DNA of 64,000 nt from Capnocytophaga stomatis (GCF_002302635.1 NZ_CP022387.1:2108001-2172000); one strand, 5' to 3'. Shown: positions 29,421 to 38,793, numbered from the stretch's first letter. The notes: generated by a model not told the origin, from the sequence alone. Translations and numbers: made by a program.

Positions 29421-29640
29421 CACTCAGTGTTGTAAGTTTGATTCGTTAAAATAAATTTATGTTACTTGACGTAACTAATTTAATTTTACAATTTAAATTA
29501 AACTCTCTTGTTGAATTGAATTTAATACTATATTTTAAATTTATTTCACTTAGTGTAATTAATTTAATTTTGTATTTTTAATTTGCTTCACTCTATGCAT
29601 TGAGTTTAATTTGAAGAATTAAACTTGTTGCATTGAGTGT
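29421..29640. repeat. Degenerate array of CACTNAGTG-like palindromes in a 462-nt non-coding spacer
   Basis: Spacer 29346-29807 holds no gene. It contains at least five degenerate copies of a short palindromic word followed by a TTTAATTT-type stretch: CACTCAGTG (29421), GTTAC-TTGAC-GTAAC (29462), a weak copy near 29513, CACTTAGTG (29547), CACTCTATG with GCATTGAGT (29589-29605) and CATTGAGTG (29631). Centres are about 35-48 nt apart. Related words recur inside the S9 peptidase gene at 32815-32866. Confidence 0.45.
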
Positions 29641-29807
29641 ATTAAATTTGTTTTAGTGTTTTGTTATTGAAAACATAATGTTGTGATTTTGCTTGGATGA
29701 TTTAATATGTTCTCAAAATTTTCCCAAAGGTACGTAAAAAATTTTTATTGTATGTTAAAAAGAATAAATGTTTTTTTGTGTTTAGTCTTTTAAAACCCTG
29801 AAAAACA

Positions 29808-30401
29808 TTAATATCTCCACTTTTTAATGACTTCTTCACTGATAAATTCTGAAACGACTTCTTCTAAAACTTCTTCAAATTTTGCCCATTTTTCATCGGA
29901 AACATAATTAAGTTGTAAGAAAATTAAACATCCTTTTAAGTAATCACTGAAATCGTCAAACAATTTTGTCAGATAAGGTAGCGTATCATGATCAAAATAA
30001 TAAATTTCGTGCGTTTTTGTATGGAAGCAGAACATATTTCCATTGCCTAAATAATCTCCGAACCATACTAAGTAGGGAAGAACCTTTTTGTCTTCTTCGG
30101 AAAAGTCAGGACCATATTCAGCATCCTCTTCCCACCACTCTTTTAAATAGCTTATATTCTTTAAATCAATAAGTTCTTCTCCAATATCAGCTACTCCGAA
30201 TGTTTTGTAAAAAAGTTTTAAGCTGTCAGGAAGTTTTGCTCCTAAATGCTTTTCAATCTCTTGGATTTCTTCTTCGGTAACTACTTCAGGAAGTTCATCT
30301 CCGTCGGCGGTCAGAATAAAACGTGTATTCTTCTCCCAATTTTCATCTCCGATTTTTTTAAATGGAATGATAATATCTTCTTTTTTAGTAATTTCAAACA
30401 T
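29808..30401 (-). CDS. SMI1/KNR4 family protein
   Basis: 197-residue acidic cytosolic protein. SMI1/KNR4 core: VTEEEIQEIEKHLGAKLPDSLKLFYKTFGVADIG, then the LVWFGDYLGNGNMFCFH and IYYFDHD strands. In bacteria this fold is very common among immunity proteins for polymorphic and contact-dependent toxins. No toxin gene is next to it. It stands alone between two repeat regions, as orphan immunity genes often do; the immunity role is inferred from the family only. Confidence 0.82.
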   Translation of the reverse strand: MFEITKKEDIIIPFKKIGDENWEKNTRFILTADGDELPEVVTEEEIQEIEKHLGAKLPDSLKLFYKTFGVADIGEELIDLKNISYLKEWWEEDAEYGPDFSEEDKKVLPYLVWFGDYLGNGNMFCFHTKTHEIYYFDHDTLPYLTKLFDDFSDYLKGCLIFLQLNYVSDEKWAKFEEVLEEVVSEFISEEVIKKWRY

Positions 30402-30490
30402 AATGTATTATTTTTGTATTGTTTATTTTTTTAAAAGTATATAGATTTTACTTCTATGTTTTTATTTTACTATATTTTTATAATATTTTT

Positions 30491-31416
30491 TACATTCCCC
30501 CGCCTCCTTGAAAGGAAGATTTTGTTGTGATTGCATTTCCCCAATTCCCCCTTTGAAGAGGGTTAGGGGGATGTGATATTGCTATTATCATTTCATTATA
30601 TTTTTATAATAGTTTTTCCTTATAAGTATATATTACATATACCGATTATGATGTTTTCATATCTATTTGGGCGTATGCAATACGCCCTTACAGTATTTTT
30701 TACATCCCCCTGCTCCCTTGAAAGGGGGATTTTGTTGTGATTGCATTTCCCCAATTCCCCCTTTCAAGGGGGTAGGGGGGATGTTATATTGTTTTTATCA
30801 TTTCATCATATTTTTATAATAGTTTTTTCTTATAAGTATATATTACATATACCGATTATGATGTTTTCATATCTATTTGGGCGTATGCAATACGCCCTTA
30901 CAGTATTTTTTACATCCTCCTGCTCCCTTGAAAGGGGGATTTTGTTGTGATTGCATTTCCCCAATTCCCCCTTTGAAGAGGGTTAGGGGGATGTGATATT
31001 GCTATTATCATTTCATTATATTTTTATAATAGTTTTTCCTTATAAGTATATATTACATATACCGATTATGATGTTTTCATATCTATTTGGGCGTATGCAA
31101 TACGCCCTTACAGTATTTTTTACATCCCCCTGCTTACTTCAAAGAAATAATTATAATTGCCTGCGTGGCTCACGCTCCCCCTTTGAAGGGGGTTAGGGGG
31201 ATGTTACATTGTTTTTATCATTTCATTATATTTTTATAATAATTTTTTCTTATAAGTATATATTACATATACCGATTATGATGTTTTCATATCTATTTGG
31301 GCGTATGCAATACGCCCTTACAGTATTTTTTACATCCCCCTGCCCCCTTGAAAGGGGGATTTTGTTGTGATTGCATTTCCCCAATTCTCCCTTTGAAGGG
31401 GGTTAGTGGGATGCTA
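30491..31416. repeat. 210-bp tandem repeat, four full copies and a partial fifth
   Basis: The word TACAT-CCCCC-TGC recurs at 30491, 30701, 30911, 31121 and 31331, an exact 210-bp period. Each full unit has a G/C-run palindrome (CCCTTGAAAGGGGG type), a second C-run/G-run pair, an AT-rich centre and the hairpin GGGCGTA-TGCAA-TACGCCC (30669, 30879, 31089, 31299). Copies 1 and 3 share variants, and so do 2 and 4 in their second half, so a 420-bp dimer was duplicated. The whole spacer 30402-31444 has no convincing gene; short frames inside merely repeat with the unit. Confidence 0.9.
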
Positions 31417-31444
31417 ACCAATTCTTTAAACTCTTTTTAAAACT

Positions 31445-33670
31445 TTATAATTTTTGCAACAGATATTCCGTCATCTTTTGGTAAAGTTGCAAGCGTGTAT
31501 ATCCACCGTAAATGCCGTGGTCTTTATCCGGATAGATTAGCCAATCAAAATTCTTATTTAGCTGAATGAGTTGATTGATTAACACCATTGCGTTTTGAAC
31601 GTGTACGTTGTCATCAGCTGTTCCGTGAATAAGTAAATAGTTTCCTTTCAGTTTTTTAGCGTGTATGATAGGCGAATTATTATCATACCCTGATGGGTTT
31701 TCTTGCGGAGTTTGCATAAATCGTTCCGTGTAAATGGTATCATAAAAACGCCACGAAGTCACCGGAGCTACCGCGATGGCTGTTTTAAATACATCACCGG
31801 CTTGAAACAAACAGTTAGAGGACATAAATCCTCCGAAACTCCAACCCCAAATCCCGATGCGGTTTTTATCAATATAGGGCTGTTCTGCAAAATAACGCGC
31901 TGCAAATATTTGGTCTTCTACCTCGTATTTTCCAAGTTCCTTGTAAGTACATTTCTTGAAGTCACTACCTTTATAACCCGTTCCGCGACCGTCCACACAA
32001 GCAACCAAATATCCTTCTTGCGTTAGAAGAAAATGCCAAAAATCATTGCTGTCAAACCATTTGTTGCTAACTTCTTGTGAACCCGGTCCCGAATATTGAT
32101 ACATTAATAGAGGATATTTTTTATTTGGGTCGAAATCCTTCGGTTTGATAATGTAGGCATTTAATTTTCCGTTAGGTGTACTTAATTCAAAGAATTCTTT
32201 TTTAGCCAAACGATATTGGGAAATGTTTTCACTGTATTTTGAATTATCTAAGATATCTTTTACCTTTTTCCCGTCTTTACTATTATTAAGTGTGTAGTGT
32301 GTTGGCTTAGTTACACTTGAAAATTGATTTATATATAATGAAAAATCAGGACTAAACGTAGCATTGTTAGTTCCTTCATCAGCGGAAAGCTGTTTTTTGT
32401 TTTTTCCATTAATAGAAATGCTGTAAATGCCTCTGTTTATCGATCCATTTTCAGTAGATTGGTAGAAAATAAGCCCACTTTTTGGGTCATATCCATAGCA
32501 TTTGGTTACTTCCCAATTACCTTTTGTTATTTGTTTTTTTAATTTTCCATTTTTATCATAATGATAAATGTGATTAAAGCCATCTTTTTCAGAAGTAATT
32601 AAAAAACTGTTGTCAGTTAAGAAAATTAGATTGTCTGAAATATCTACATAAGTGTTGTTTTGTTCATTTACTACCGAATGAACTTGATTTGTCTGTGAGT
32701 TTATGAAATTTAGGTTAAAATTATTTTGATGTCTGTTGAGAGTTTGTATACTTAGTATATTTTTATCATTTGTCCATCGAAGGCGAGGTATATAATAGTA
32801 TAAATCATCTTGTGCACTGAGTGAATTTTGTTTACTGGAGTGATTTAAACTTGTTGCAATGGGTGTGTTAAATGTTTTTTGAGAAGAAATATCGTAAATG
32901 TGTACAGAAACTTTTGAATTAGGTTCTCCGGCTTTTGGATATTTGAATACTTGTTGTGTAGGATAGAGTTCTTTTCTATAAATGTCCATTGAAAACTCTG
33001 GAACTTGGCTTTCATCAAATCGGATGTAGGCTAATTTTGTTCCATCAGCATTCCAATCAAATGCTCTCACAAAGCTGAATTCTTCTTCATATACCCAATC
33101 AGTTATTCCGTTGATAATTTTATTTTTCTTTCCATCGGAAGTAATTTGCGTGGTTTTGTTGGTTGTTATATTATATATGTACAAATTATTTTCATATGCA
33201 TAAGCGATTTTATTTCCGTCGGGCGAAAAGGTTGGCTCTTGGATTTTATTTTCACTGATGAATATTCCTTGTTTCGTCTCCAAATTATAAAGATAATAGG
33301 ACGCTACAAACGAACGTCGATAAATTTGTTCGGACTTTGAAGCGATAAGTAACCATTTTTCATCAGGACTGAAAGAGTAACTATCGATATTTAATAAAAC
33401 CTCCTTATTGGTTGAATTGTTAAATAGTGTTTTTACTTTTTCGAGTGTTGTGAAATCATATAAATCAATCTGTTGCGAATTTGATTTTCGGTCGTAATTA
33501 AGTACTGTGTACTGATTTGTATTCTTCATTGCTGAAAGGTGAGTCATCCTCTGCGGATAAAATACGCCCTTTGCCCAAATGTCTTCCAATGTAATGGGTT
33601 TGTTTTGAGCAATTACTGAAATTGAAGAGATGAATAAAAATAACAAGGTAAAACAAAGTCTGTTTTTCAT
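31445..33670 (-). CDS. S9-family serine peptidase, DPP IV-like, secreted
   Basis: 741 residues. Signal peptide ends near ISVIAQ. N-terminal beta-propeller of the DPP IV type, then an alpha/beta-hydrolase domain with Ser611 in GWSFGGFMS, Asp in GTADDNVHVQNA and His in DKDHGIYGG. It releases X-Pro dipeptides, or related ones, from peptides in the periplasm or outside. The propeller holds a Ser/Asn/Gln-rich stretch (SLNHSSKQNSLSAQ) encoded by DNA resembling the palindrome array at 29.5 kb. It fits with the POT importers as a peptide-use pathway. Confidence 0.93.
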   Translation of the reverse strand: MKNRLCFTLLFLFISSISVIAQNKPITLEDIWAKGVFYPQRMTHLSAMKNTNQYTVLNYDRKSNSQQIDLYDFTTLEKVKTLFNNSTNKEVLLNIDSYSFSPDEKWLLIASKSEQIYRRSFVASYYLYNLETKQGIFISENKIQEPTFSPDGNKIAYAYENNLYIYNITTNKTTQITSDGKKNKIINGITDWVYEEEFSFVRAFDWNADGTKLAYIRFDESQVPEFSMDIYRKELYPTQQVFKYPKAGEPNSKVSVHIYDISSQKTFNTPIATSLNHSSKQNSLSAQDDLYYYIPRLRWTNDKNILSIQTLNRHQNNFNLNFINSQTNQVHSVVNEQNNTYVDISDNLIFLTDNSFLITSEKDGFNHIYHYDKNGKLKKQITKGNWEVTKCYGYDPKSGLIFYQSTENGSINRGIYSISINGKNKKQLSADEGTNNATFSPDFSLYINQFSSVTKPTHYTLNNSKDGKKVKDILDNSKYSENISQYRLAKKEFFELSTPNGKLNAYIIKPKDFDPNKKYPLLMYQYSGPGSQEVSNKWFDSNDFWHFLLTQEGYLVACVDGRGTGYKGSDFKKCTYKELGKYEVEDQIFAARYFAEQPYIDKNRIGIWGWSFGGFMSSNCLFQAGDVFKTAIAVAPVTSWRFYDTIYTERFMQTPQENPSGYDNNSPIIHAKKLKGNYLLIHGTADDNVHVQNAMVLINQLIQLNKNFDWLIYPDKDHGIYGGYTRLQLYQKMTEYLLQKL

Positions 33671-33853
33671 TTTAGTTTATATTAACGATTTAAACGGTCA
33701 ATAATACTAATTTTTTCAATTCTATTCTAATTTTTTTAGTTATAAATGTAACATTGTCTGTGCTTTGTGTTGATATTTAATTATTTACAAACTGTTAAAG
33801 AAAGCAAAAAAATATTTTGATTTTTTTTGCATTTAGCTTTTGCAAAAAAAATG

Positions 33854-33861
33854 TATCTTTG
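33854..33861 (+). promoter_or_regulatory. Promoter -7 element for tpiA
   Basis: TATCTTTG, with TTTG at 33827-33830 (23-nt spacer, longer than usual), 44 nt upstream of the tpiA ATG. It lies inside the longer open frame, which supports the start at 33906. Confidence 0.5.
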
Positions 33862-33905
33862 TGACTTCTGAAGTAAATAATCGAAATACAAAAAATAATT
33901 TCAAT

Positions 33906-34655
33906 ATGAGAAAAAAAATTGTAGCAGGAAATTGGAAAATGAACAATGACCTGAAAAAGTCAACAGAATTAATTGCTGATTTATTAAAAAAATTACCTAA
34001 AACAGAAGCCGAGGTAATGGTGGCGCCTACTTTTGTAAATTTAATTCCGGCAATGGAAGCTGCAAAAGGAAGTGCTGTTGAAGTTATCGCTCAAAATATG
34101 CATTTTGCTGAAAATGGAGCTTATACAGGTGAAATTTCGGCTGAAATGTTAAAAAGTGTAGGCGTAAAAACGGTAATTTTAGGGCATTCTGAGCGTCGTG
34201 CTTACTTCAACGAAACTGACGAGTCACTTGCTAAAAAAGCAGACACAGCTTTGAAACACAACATCCGAATGGTATTTTGCATCGGAGAAGAGTTGGCTGA
34301 CAGGAAAGCTAATAATCACTTCAAAGTAGTTGAAAATCAAATTAAAAACGGATTGTTCCACTTGCCTGCCGATGCTTGGAAAAACATCGTTTTGGCGTAC
34401 GAGCCTGTTTGGGCAATCGGTACGGGAGAAACGGCTTCCCCTGAACAAGCTCAGGGAATGCACGCCTTTATCCGCAAAACACTTGCAGACAAATACGGAA
34501 AAGAAGTAGCTGACAGTGTTTCAATTCTTTATGGAGGAAGCGTAAAACCTGATAATGCCAAAGAAATTTTTGCAAAAGCAGATGTAGATGGCGGACTTAT
34601 CGGTGGAGCATCACTCAAAGCCGATGACTTTATTGCAATTATTAACGGAATTTAA
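33906..34655 (+). CDS. tpiA: Triosephosphate isomerase
   Basis: 249 residues; interconverts dihydroxyacetone phosphate and glyceraldehyde 3-phosphate. Active-site Lys in AGNWKMN, His in LGHSERR, Glu in LAYEPVWAIGTG, and the phosphate loop YGGSVKPDN and GGLIGGASL. The frame opens at 33840, but those residues precede the promoter; the ATG at 33906 gives the standard MRKKIVAGNWKMN start. Confidence 0.98.
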   Translation: MRKKIVAGNWKMNNDLKKSTELIADLLKKLPKTEAEVMVAPTFVNLIPAMEAAKGSAVEVIAQNMHFAENGAYTGEISAEMLKSVGVKTVILGHSERRAYFNETDESLAKKADTALKHNIRMVFCIGEELADRKANNHFKVVENQIKNGLFHLPADAWKNIVLAYEPVWAIGTGETASPEQAQGMHAFIRKTLADKYGKEVADSVSILYGGSVKPDNAKEIFAKADVDGGLIGGASLKADDFIAIINGI

Positions 34656-34663
34656 TTTTTTTA

Positions 34664-34802
34664 AGGCAATAGGAATTAGGCAATAGGAGTTTTTAGAATT
34701 TAAGTTTTCAAGTGCCAAAATCCAAGTATTTAAAACTTGGCATTTGAAACTTGGATCTTAGAATCTTCAAAATTATTGCCTATTGCCTATTGCCTATTGC
34801 CT
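34664..34802. repeat. Large imperfect palindrome with ATTGCCT heptamers before hemE
   Basis: AGGCAAT at 34664 and 34678 faces four tandem ATTGCCT heptamers at 34775-34802, ending 5 nt before the hemE ATG. Between them CCAAGT/ACTTGG and TGCCA/TGGCA pairs form inner stems. The tpiA-hemE spacer could fold into one long hairpin. Confidence 0.7.
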
Positions 34803-34806
34803 AACT

Positions 34807-35835
34807 ATGCTACAAAACGATTTATTTTTAAAAGCCTTGAATGGCGAAACTGTGGAGCGTCCGCCGGTATGGATGATGCGTCAGGCGGGTAGGTACTTGC
34901 CGGAATTCAGAGCTTTACGTGATAAGTATGATTTCTTCACACGTTGCCGAGTACCTGAATTAGCCGCAGAAATCACTGTTCAACCTATTGATATTGTGGG
35001 AACTGATGCTGCTATTTTGTTTTCTGATATTTTGGTAGTTCCGCAAGCGATGAATATTGAAGTGGAAATGAAATCGGGGGTAGGTCCTTGGCTTCCAAAT
35101 CCTGTTCGTTCTGCCAAAGATGTTGAAAATGTAATAGTTCCTGATATTCACGAGACTTTGGGTTATGTGATGGAAGGCATCAAGCTCACCAAACAAATGC
35201 TTGCCGGGCGTGTACCGCTTATCGGATTTGCAGGCTCTCCGTGGACGATTTTCTGCTATGTCGTAGAGGGAAAGGGCTCACGCGACTTCAACATTGCCAA
35301 GGAGTTATGTTTTACAGATTCACAAACAGCACATAAATTATTACAAAAAATTACGGATACAACCATTTTGTATCTGAAAGAAAAGGTTAAAGCAGGAGTA
35401 GATGCCGTGCAAATTTTTGACAGCTGGGGGGGAGTGCTTTCACCTGTTGATTATCAGGAGTTTTCTTGGAAATATATCAATCAAATTGTGGAAGCATTAG
35501 CACCACTTACCAAAGTAATTGTTTTCGGGAAAGGATGTTGGTTTGCACTCCCTGAAATGGCAAAATCCAAAGCGTCTGCACTTGGTGTGGACTGGACGTG
35601 TACACCGCAAAGAGCTCGCGAACTAACCGGAGGTAAAATTACTTTGCAGGGGAATTTTGACCCTTCACGATTGCTTTCTCCGCCTTCGGAAATCAAAAAA
35701 ATGGTACATAAAATGATTGATGATTTTGGAAAAGATAGGTATGTAGTCAATTTGGGACATGGAATTTTGCCAAATATTCCCGTTGAAAACGCCAAAGCCT
35801 TTGTTGAGGCGGTGAAAAGTTATAAATCTTTTTAA
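34807..35835 (+). CDS. hemE: Uroporphyrinogen decarboxylase
   Basis: 342 residues. Decarboxylates uroporphyrinogen III to coproporphyrinogen III in haem synthesis. The signature [15 protein letters not shown] is near the N-terminus; Asp in [10 protein letters not shown], then [12 protein letters not shown], and the C-terminal [11 protein letters not shown] are conserved. The ATG at 34807 ([14 protein letters not shown]) is chosen; earlier frame lies in the heptamer repeat. With hemN at 62 kb it points to haem synthesis. Confidence 0.97.
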   Translation: MLQNDLFLKALNGETVERPPVWMMRQAGRYLPEFRALRDKYDFFTRCRVPELAAEITVQPIDIVGTDAAILFSDILVVPQAMNIEVEMKSGVGPWLPNPVRSAKDVENVIVPDIHETLGYVMEGIKLTKQMLAGRVPLIGFAGSPWTIFCYVVEGKGSRDFNIAKELCFTDSQTAHKLLQKITDTTILYLKEKVKAGVDAVQIFDSWGGVLSPVDYQEFSWKYINQIVEALAPLTKVIVFGKGCWFALPEMAKSKASALGVDWTCTPQRARELTGGKITLQGNFDPSRLLSPPSEIKKMVHKMIDDFGKDRYVVNLGHGILPNIPVENAKAFVEAVKSYKSF

Positions 35836-35844
35836 ATCAAATAT

Positions 35845-37203
35845 ATGAAAAAAGTTCTGCAGAAATTTTTGGATACCCTTCTTCGTGAAGCAACTCCCAT
35901 AATGGGAAGCTTGAATAAAGGAGTAACCGATGCTGAGATAAGAACTTTTGAACAAGAAATGAATGTGAAGCTCCCAGAGGAAGTTAAAGAACTTTATAAA
36001 ACTTTCAATGGGCAAAAAATGAAGGAGGAAAGTTCTGTTAGTTTTCTTAATAGTCAGTATTTTATCCCACTTGAAGAAGTAAAAAAGACACAAAACGAAT
36101 GGCTTGAAAGGCTGAATTCCTCAGTTGAAAATTGGCAATCATTTGAATTTGATAAGGAAGAAGCAGAGGATTTTGGTTGGTACAAAAGAATTAAAAATCA
36201 GCTTTTTAATCCAAAGTGGATTCCTTTTTTAGCAGATGATGTGAGTTATGTTTTCATAGACCTTGACCCAGATGAAAAAGGGAAAGAAGGTCAGGTGGTG
36301 GAATTTGTATTGGACACGGAAAATGTGGAACATTCGTTTGTTGAACTAATGAATGACTCCTTGAAAGATTGGTTTAAGGATTTGATAGAAGAATTTGGAA
36401 ATGAGGAACTTTCATACGATAAAGATATCAAAACTTTGACTTTTCAGAGTGAATGTGCTGATGAAATAATGAACAACATTTTTGCTCCAACTCCTGATTA
36501 TGTGTCAGAAGGAGGTTCAAATGTGTACAGTTATGGCAAAGAAAACAGCAGTGATTTTGTATTTCCTGATCGCACTTGTGTGTATATGGATGAAATTTGT
36601 GAACACTTTAAGAAATACATAGGTGAGCCGGAAAGTGTTTTTCACGAAATTATGTCGGAATACGTACATATCGACGTACATTGGATTAAACCTACTGAAG
36701 AACGTCCATATCACGTACTTTTTACAACAGGAATGAGCGATTACCCGATGTATCTTCCTAAAGAATTAGAAAATCCGAACGAATTTAGCCACGCTGAATT
36801 AATGGTTTATCTTCCAAAGGATTGGAAAATAGATGAAAATAGTTTTGATGACGACAATTATTGGCCCATTTATTTTTTAAAAATGATTGCTCGTTTTCCG
36901 CATCAGTACAAAACGTGGATGGCAGAGGGGCATACAATACCCAATGGTCTTGAGGCTGAACCTATTGCCAATACTAATTTTGGTTGTATTTTGCTGATGC
37001 CTCCTTATTTGTCTGCTCCACAGGATTTTCTGAAATTGCAAACCAAAGATGAAACGACAATCAATTTCTATTGTATTTTGCCTCTTTATGTGGAGGAAAT
37101 GGATTTGAAATTGGAAGAAGGTGTTGATGCTTTATTGGACTTATTCGATGAATACCAAATTAGTGAAGTTGTTGATATTGACAGGGAAAATGTAGCTGTT
37201 TAA
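35845..37203 (+). CDS. SMI1/KNR4-SUFU fusion protein
   Basis: 452 residues, acidic, cytosolic. The N-terminal 190 or so residues are an SMI1/KNR4 domain (GVTDAEIRTFEQEMNVKLPEEVKELYKTFNG, in parts; then WIPFLADDVSYVFIDLDP). From about 245 to the end is a suppressor-of-fused (SUFU) domain, seen in HVLFTTGMSDYPMYLP, AELMVYLPKDWK and GCILLMPPY. Both folds are known as immunity modules in bacterial polymorphic toxin systems, and their fusion is typical of multi-toxin immunity proteins. It begins 9 nt after hemE and no toxin lies near. The immunity role is inferred. Confidence 0.8.
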   Translation: MKKVLQKFLDTLLREATPIMGSLNKGVTDAEIRTFEQEMNVKLPEEVKELYKTFNGQKMKEESSVSFLNSQYFIPLEEVKKTQNEWLERLNSSVENWQSFEFDKEEAEDFGWYKRIKNQLFNPKWIPFLADDVSYVFIDLDPDEKGKEGQVVEFVLDTENVEHSFVELMNDSLKDWFKDLIEEFGNEELSYDKDIKTLTFQSECADEIMNNIFAPTPDYVSEGGSNVYSYGKENSSDFVFPDRTCVYMDEICEHFKKYIGEPESVFHEIMSEYVHIDVHWIKPTEERPYHVLFTTGMSDYPMYLPKELENPNEFSHAELMVYLPKDWKIDENSFDDDNYWPIYFLKMIARFPHQYKTWMAEGHTIPNGLEAEPIANTNFGCILLMPPYLSAPQDFLKLQTKDETTINFYCILPLYVEEMDLKLEEGVDALLDLFDEYQISEVVDIDRENVAV

Positions 37204-37213
37204 CAAAAATAAA

Positions 37214-37257
37214 AGCCAAAAATTTTATTTTTAGTAGAATTTTTGGCTCGTTTTTTA
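37214..37257. terminator. Bidirectional intrinsic terminator
   Basis: AGCCAAAAATT (37214-37224) pairs with AATTTTTGGCT (37238-37248), then a T-run that overlaps the end of the convergent sigma gene. Confidence 0.75.
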
Positions 37258-37812
37258 TTGTTTTTTCAATATTTCGGAAAGAGTTCTCTTTGCCCTAAGT
37301 AAAGTTACTTTCACATTACTGTGTGACATATTGGTAATTTCGGCAATTTCCTTGTAAGATTTTTCTTGCAGATATCTGAGTTGTATCACAGTGCGATAAG
37401 GTTCTTTTAATTGTTTGATACACAGCAGTAATCTGTTCAGATTTTGTTCCATAATCAGGCTGTCCTCAGCGGTGGGTGATTCATCTACAATTGTTTTAGC
37501 CTCTTTTTCTTCCGAGGATGATGATTGTGTAAATTTCCGCTGTTGGCTTCTAATCATATCAATATGAACATTTTTGGAAATGGCAATGAGCCACGTTTTG
37601 AAAGAAAACTCCTCGCTGTACGTATCGATTTTGTCGAAAGCTTTGGCAAACGTCTGGATAACAACGTCTTCCACATCGTTTTCATCACCGATGCGTTTTT
37701 GCTGAAAGTTGTAAACATCTGTCCAAAAAACGTCAAGCAAGTAGCTGAAAGCCTTTTGGTTACCTTCTTTTGCTTCCTTAATTTTTTCGGATAATACGCT
37801 CTGATTGCTCAA
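37255..37812 (-). CDS. ECF-type RNA polymerase sigma factor
   Basis: 185 residues. Region 2: DVFWTDVYNFQQKRIGDENDVEDVVIQTF and FKTWLIAISKNVHIDMIR, in parts. Region 4: LRYLQEKSYKEIAEITNMSHSNVKVTLLRAKRTL, in parts. It differs in sequence from the sigma factor at 3.5 kb. It is followed upstream at 12 nt by a tiny membrane protein on the same strand, so the pair is probably one unit. No anti-sigma gene is adjacent; regulon unknown. Confidence 0.9.
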   Translation of the reverse strand: MSNQSVLSEKIKEAKEGNQKAFSYLLDVFWTDVYNFQQKRIGDENDVEDVVIQTFAKAFDKIDTYSEEFSFKTWLIAISKNVHIDMIRSQQRKFTQSSSSEEKEAKTIVDESPTAEDSLIMEQNLNRLLLCIKQLKEPYRTVIQLRYLQEKSYKEIAEITNMSHSNVKVTLLRAKRTLSEILKKQ

Positions 37813-37824
37813 AATATCCCGATT

Positions 37825-38013
37825 TTATTTCTTACAATCTTGCTCATCAGGCATTTTTCCGCAGAAACCGCAAGGCTCGCCCGTTTTATTCAAATGCGGA
37901 TTTTGGCTGGCACAAGTTCCTGCGAATTTTCCTTCCTTTTTAGCCCAAATTTTGATAGCAATGCCCGCAAAACACAAAGCTAAAATTCCGATAGTTAATA
38001 ATACTAATTTCAT
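37825..38013 (-). CDS. Small membrane protein with a cysteine-rich tail
   Basis: 62 residues. One N-terminal membrane helix (LVLLTIGILALCFAGIAIKIW) followed by a soluble tail with four Cys: FAGTCASQNP, then GEPCGFCGK and DCKK. Similar small proteins occur beside sigma factors in Flavobacteriaceae and are listed as membrane or secreted proteins. The spacing of cysteines could bind a metal or iron-sulphur centre, somewhat like NqrM/DUF539, but that is a guess. Confidence 0.75.
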   Translation of the reverse strand: MKLVLLTIGILALCFAGIAIKIWAKKEGKFAGTCASQNPHLNKTGEPCGFCGKMPDEQDCKK

Positions 38014-38069
38014 TTTAATTTAAATTATTTTTTTGAAAAACAAATAGTTGTAATAATTTCTTAAAAAAA

Positions 38070-38792
38070 TTACTTCAAATCATAAAGCGAATTCACTGCT
38101 GCAACACGCTCGGTTGTGAATCCTTCTGCAAAATCCACGCCAATTAGTCGCCCGAGGTCTCTCGCCCGATAAGTAACGCTGTCCAAAAAGTTCTTATCGG
38201 AAATCGGGGTAGTTGGCTCGTTGCTGTTTGCATCGTAAAATTGGGTTTTGTAAGCCAGAACGGAAGCCAATTTTTTGTCCATAAATTCCGAGATATCTAC
38301 CACAAAATCAGGCTCAATGTTCTTCCATTGGATGTAATGATAAACCACTTTGGGTCGCCACGCTTCTTGTTGCACTCCGTTTATTTCGGTTTCAATTTTC
38401 CGAAGTCCGCTTAAAAAACACGCGTCACTCACCAATTTACTCCCTTTGCCGTGGTCGATATGGCGGTCGTCAATAGCGTTACAAAGCACAATATCAGGAC
38501 GATACTTCCGAATCATTTTAACGATTTCCAACTGATGAGCTTTATCATTAACAAAAAATCCGTCAGCAAATTTCAGATTTTTACGAACTTCAACTCCCAA
38601 GATTTTAGCTCCTTCTTCGGCTTCTTTTTTTCGGGTTTCGGCAGTGCCTCGCGTACCTAACTCGCCTTGTGTCAGGTCGATAATTCCTACTTTTTTGCCC
38701 AAAGAAGCTTCCTTTGCTACCGTTCCCGAGCAGCCCAATTCCACATCGTCAGGATGTGCCCCAAAGGCTAAAATATCTAATTTTAAACTCAT
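38070..38792 (-). CDS. bshB1: Bacillithiol biosynthesis deacetylase BshB1
   Basis: 240 residues of the PIG-L/LmbE fold. Zinc motif AHPDDVELGCSGT near the start, then GELGTRGTAETR and DDRHIDHGKGS, both typical of BshB1. It deacetylates GlcNAc-malate to GlcN-malate for bacillithiol, the low-molecular-weight thiol of many Bacteroidetes and Firmicutes. The ATG at 38790-38792 (MSLKLDILAFGAHPDD) is preferred. It follows gpx by one base, linking a thiol pathway with a peroxidase. Confidence 0.92.
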   Translation of the reverse strand: MSLKLDILAFGAHPDDVELGCSGTVAKEASLGKKVGIIDLTQGELGTRGTAETRKKEAEEGAKILGVEVRKNLKFADGFFVNDKAHQLEIVKMIRKYRPDIVLCNAIDDRHIDHGKGSKLVSDACFLSGLRKIETEINGVQQEAWRPKVVYHYIQWKNIEPDFVVDISEFMDKKLASVLAYKTQFYDANSNEPTTPISDKNFLDSVTYRARDLGRLIGVDFAEGFTTERVAAVNSLYDLK

Positions 38793-38793
38793 A

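Noticed and set aside
30741-31196. Two short open frames in the tandem repeat
   Set aside because: They recur because the repeat recurs; the sequence is low-complexity and has no start signals.
30491-31416. CRISPR array
   Set aside because: The repeat unit is 210 bp and contiguous, without short constant repeats separated by unique spacers, and there are no cas genes.
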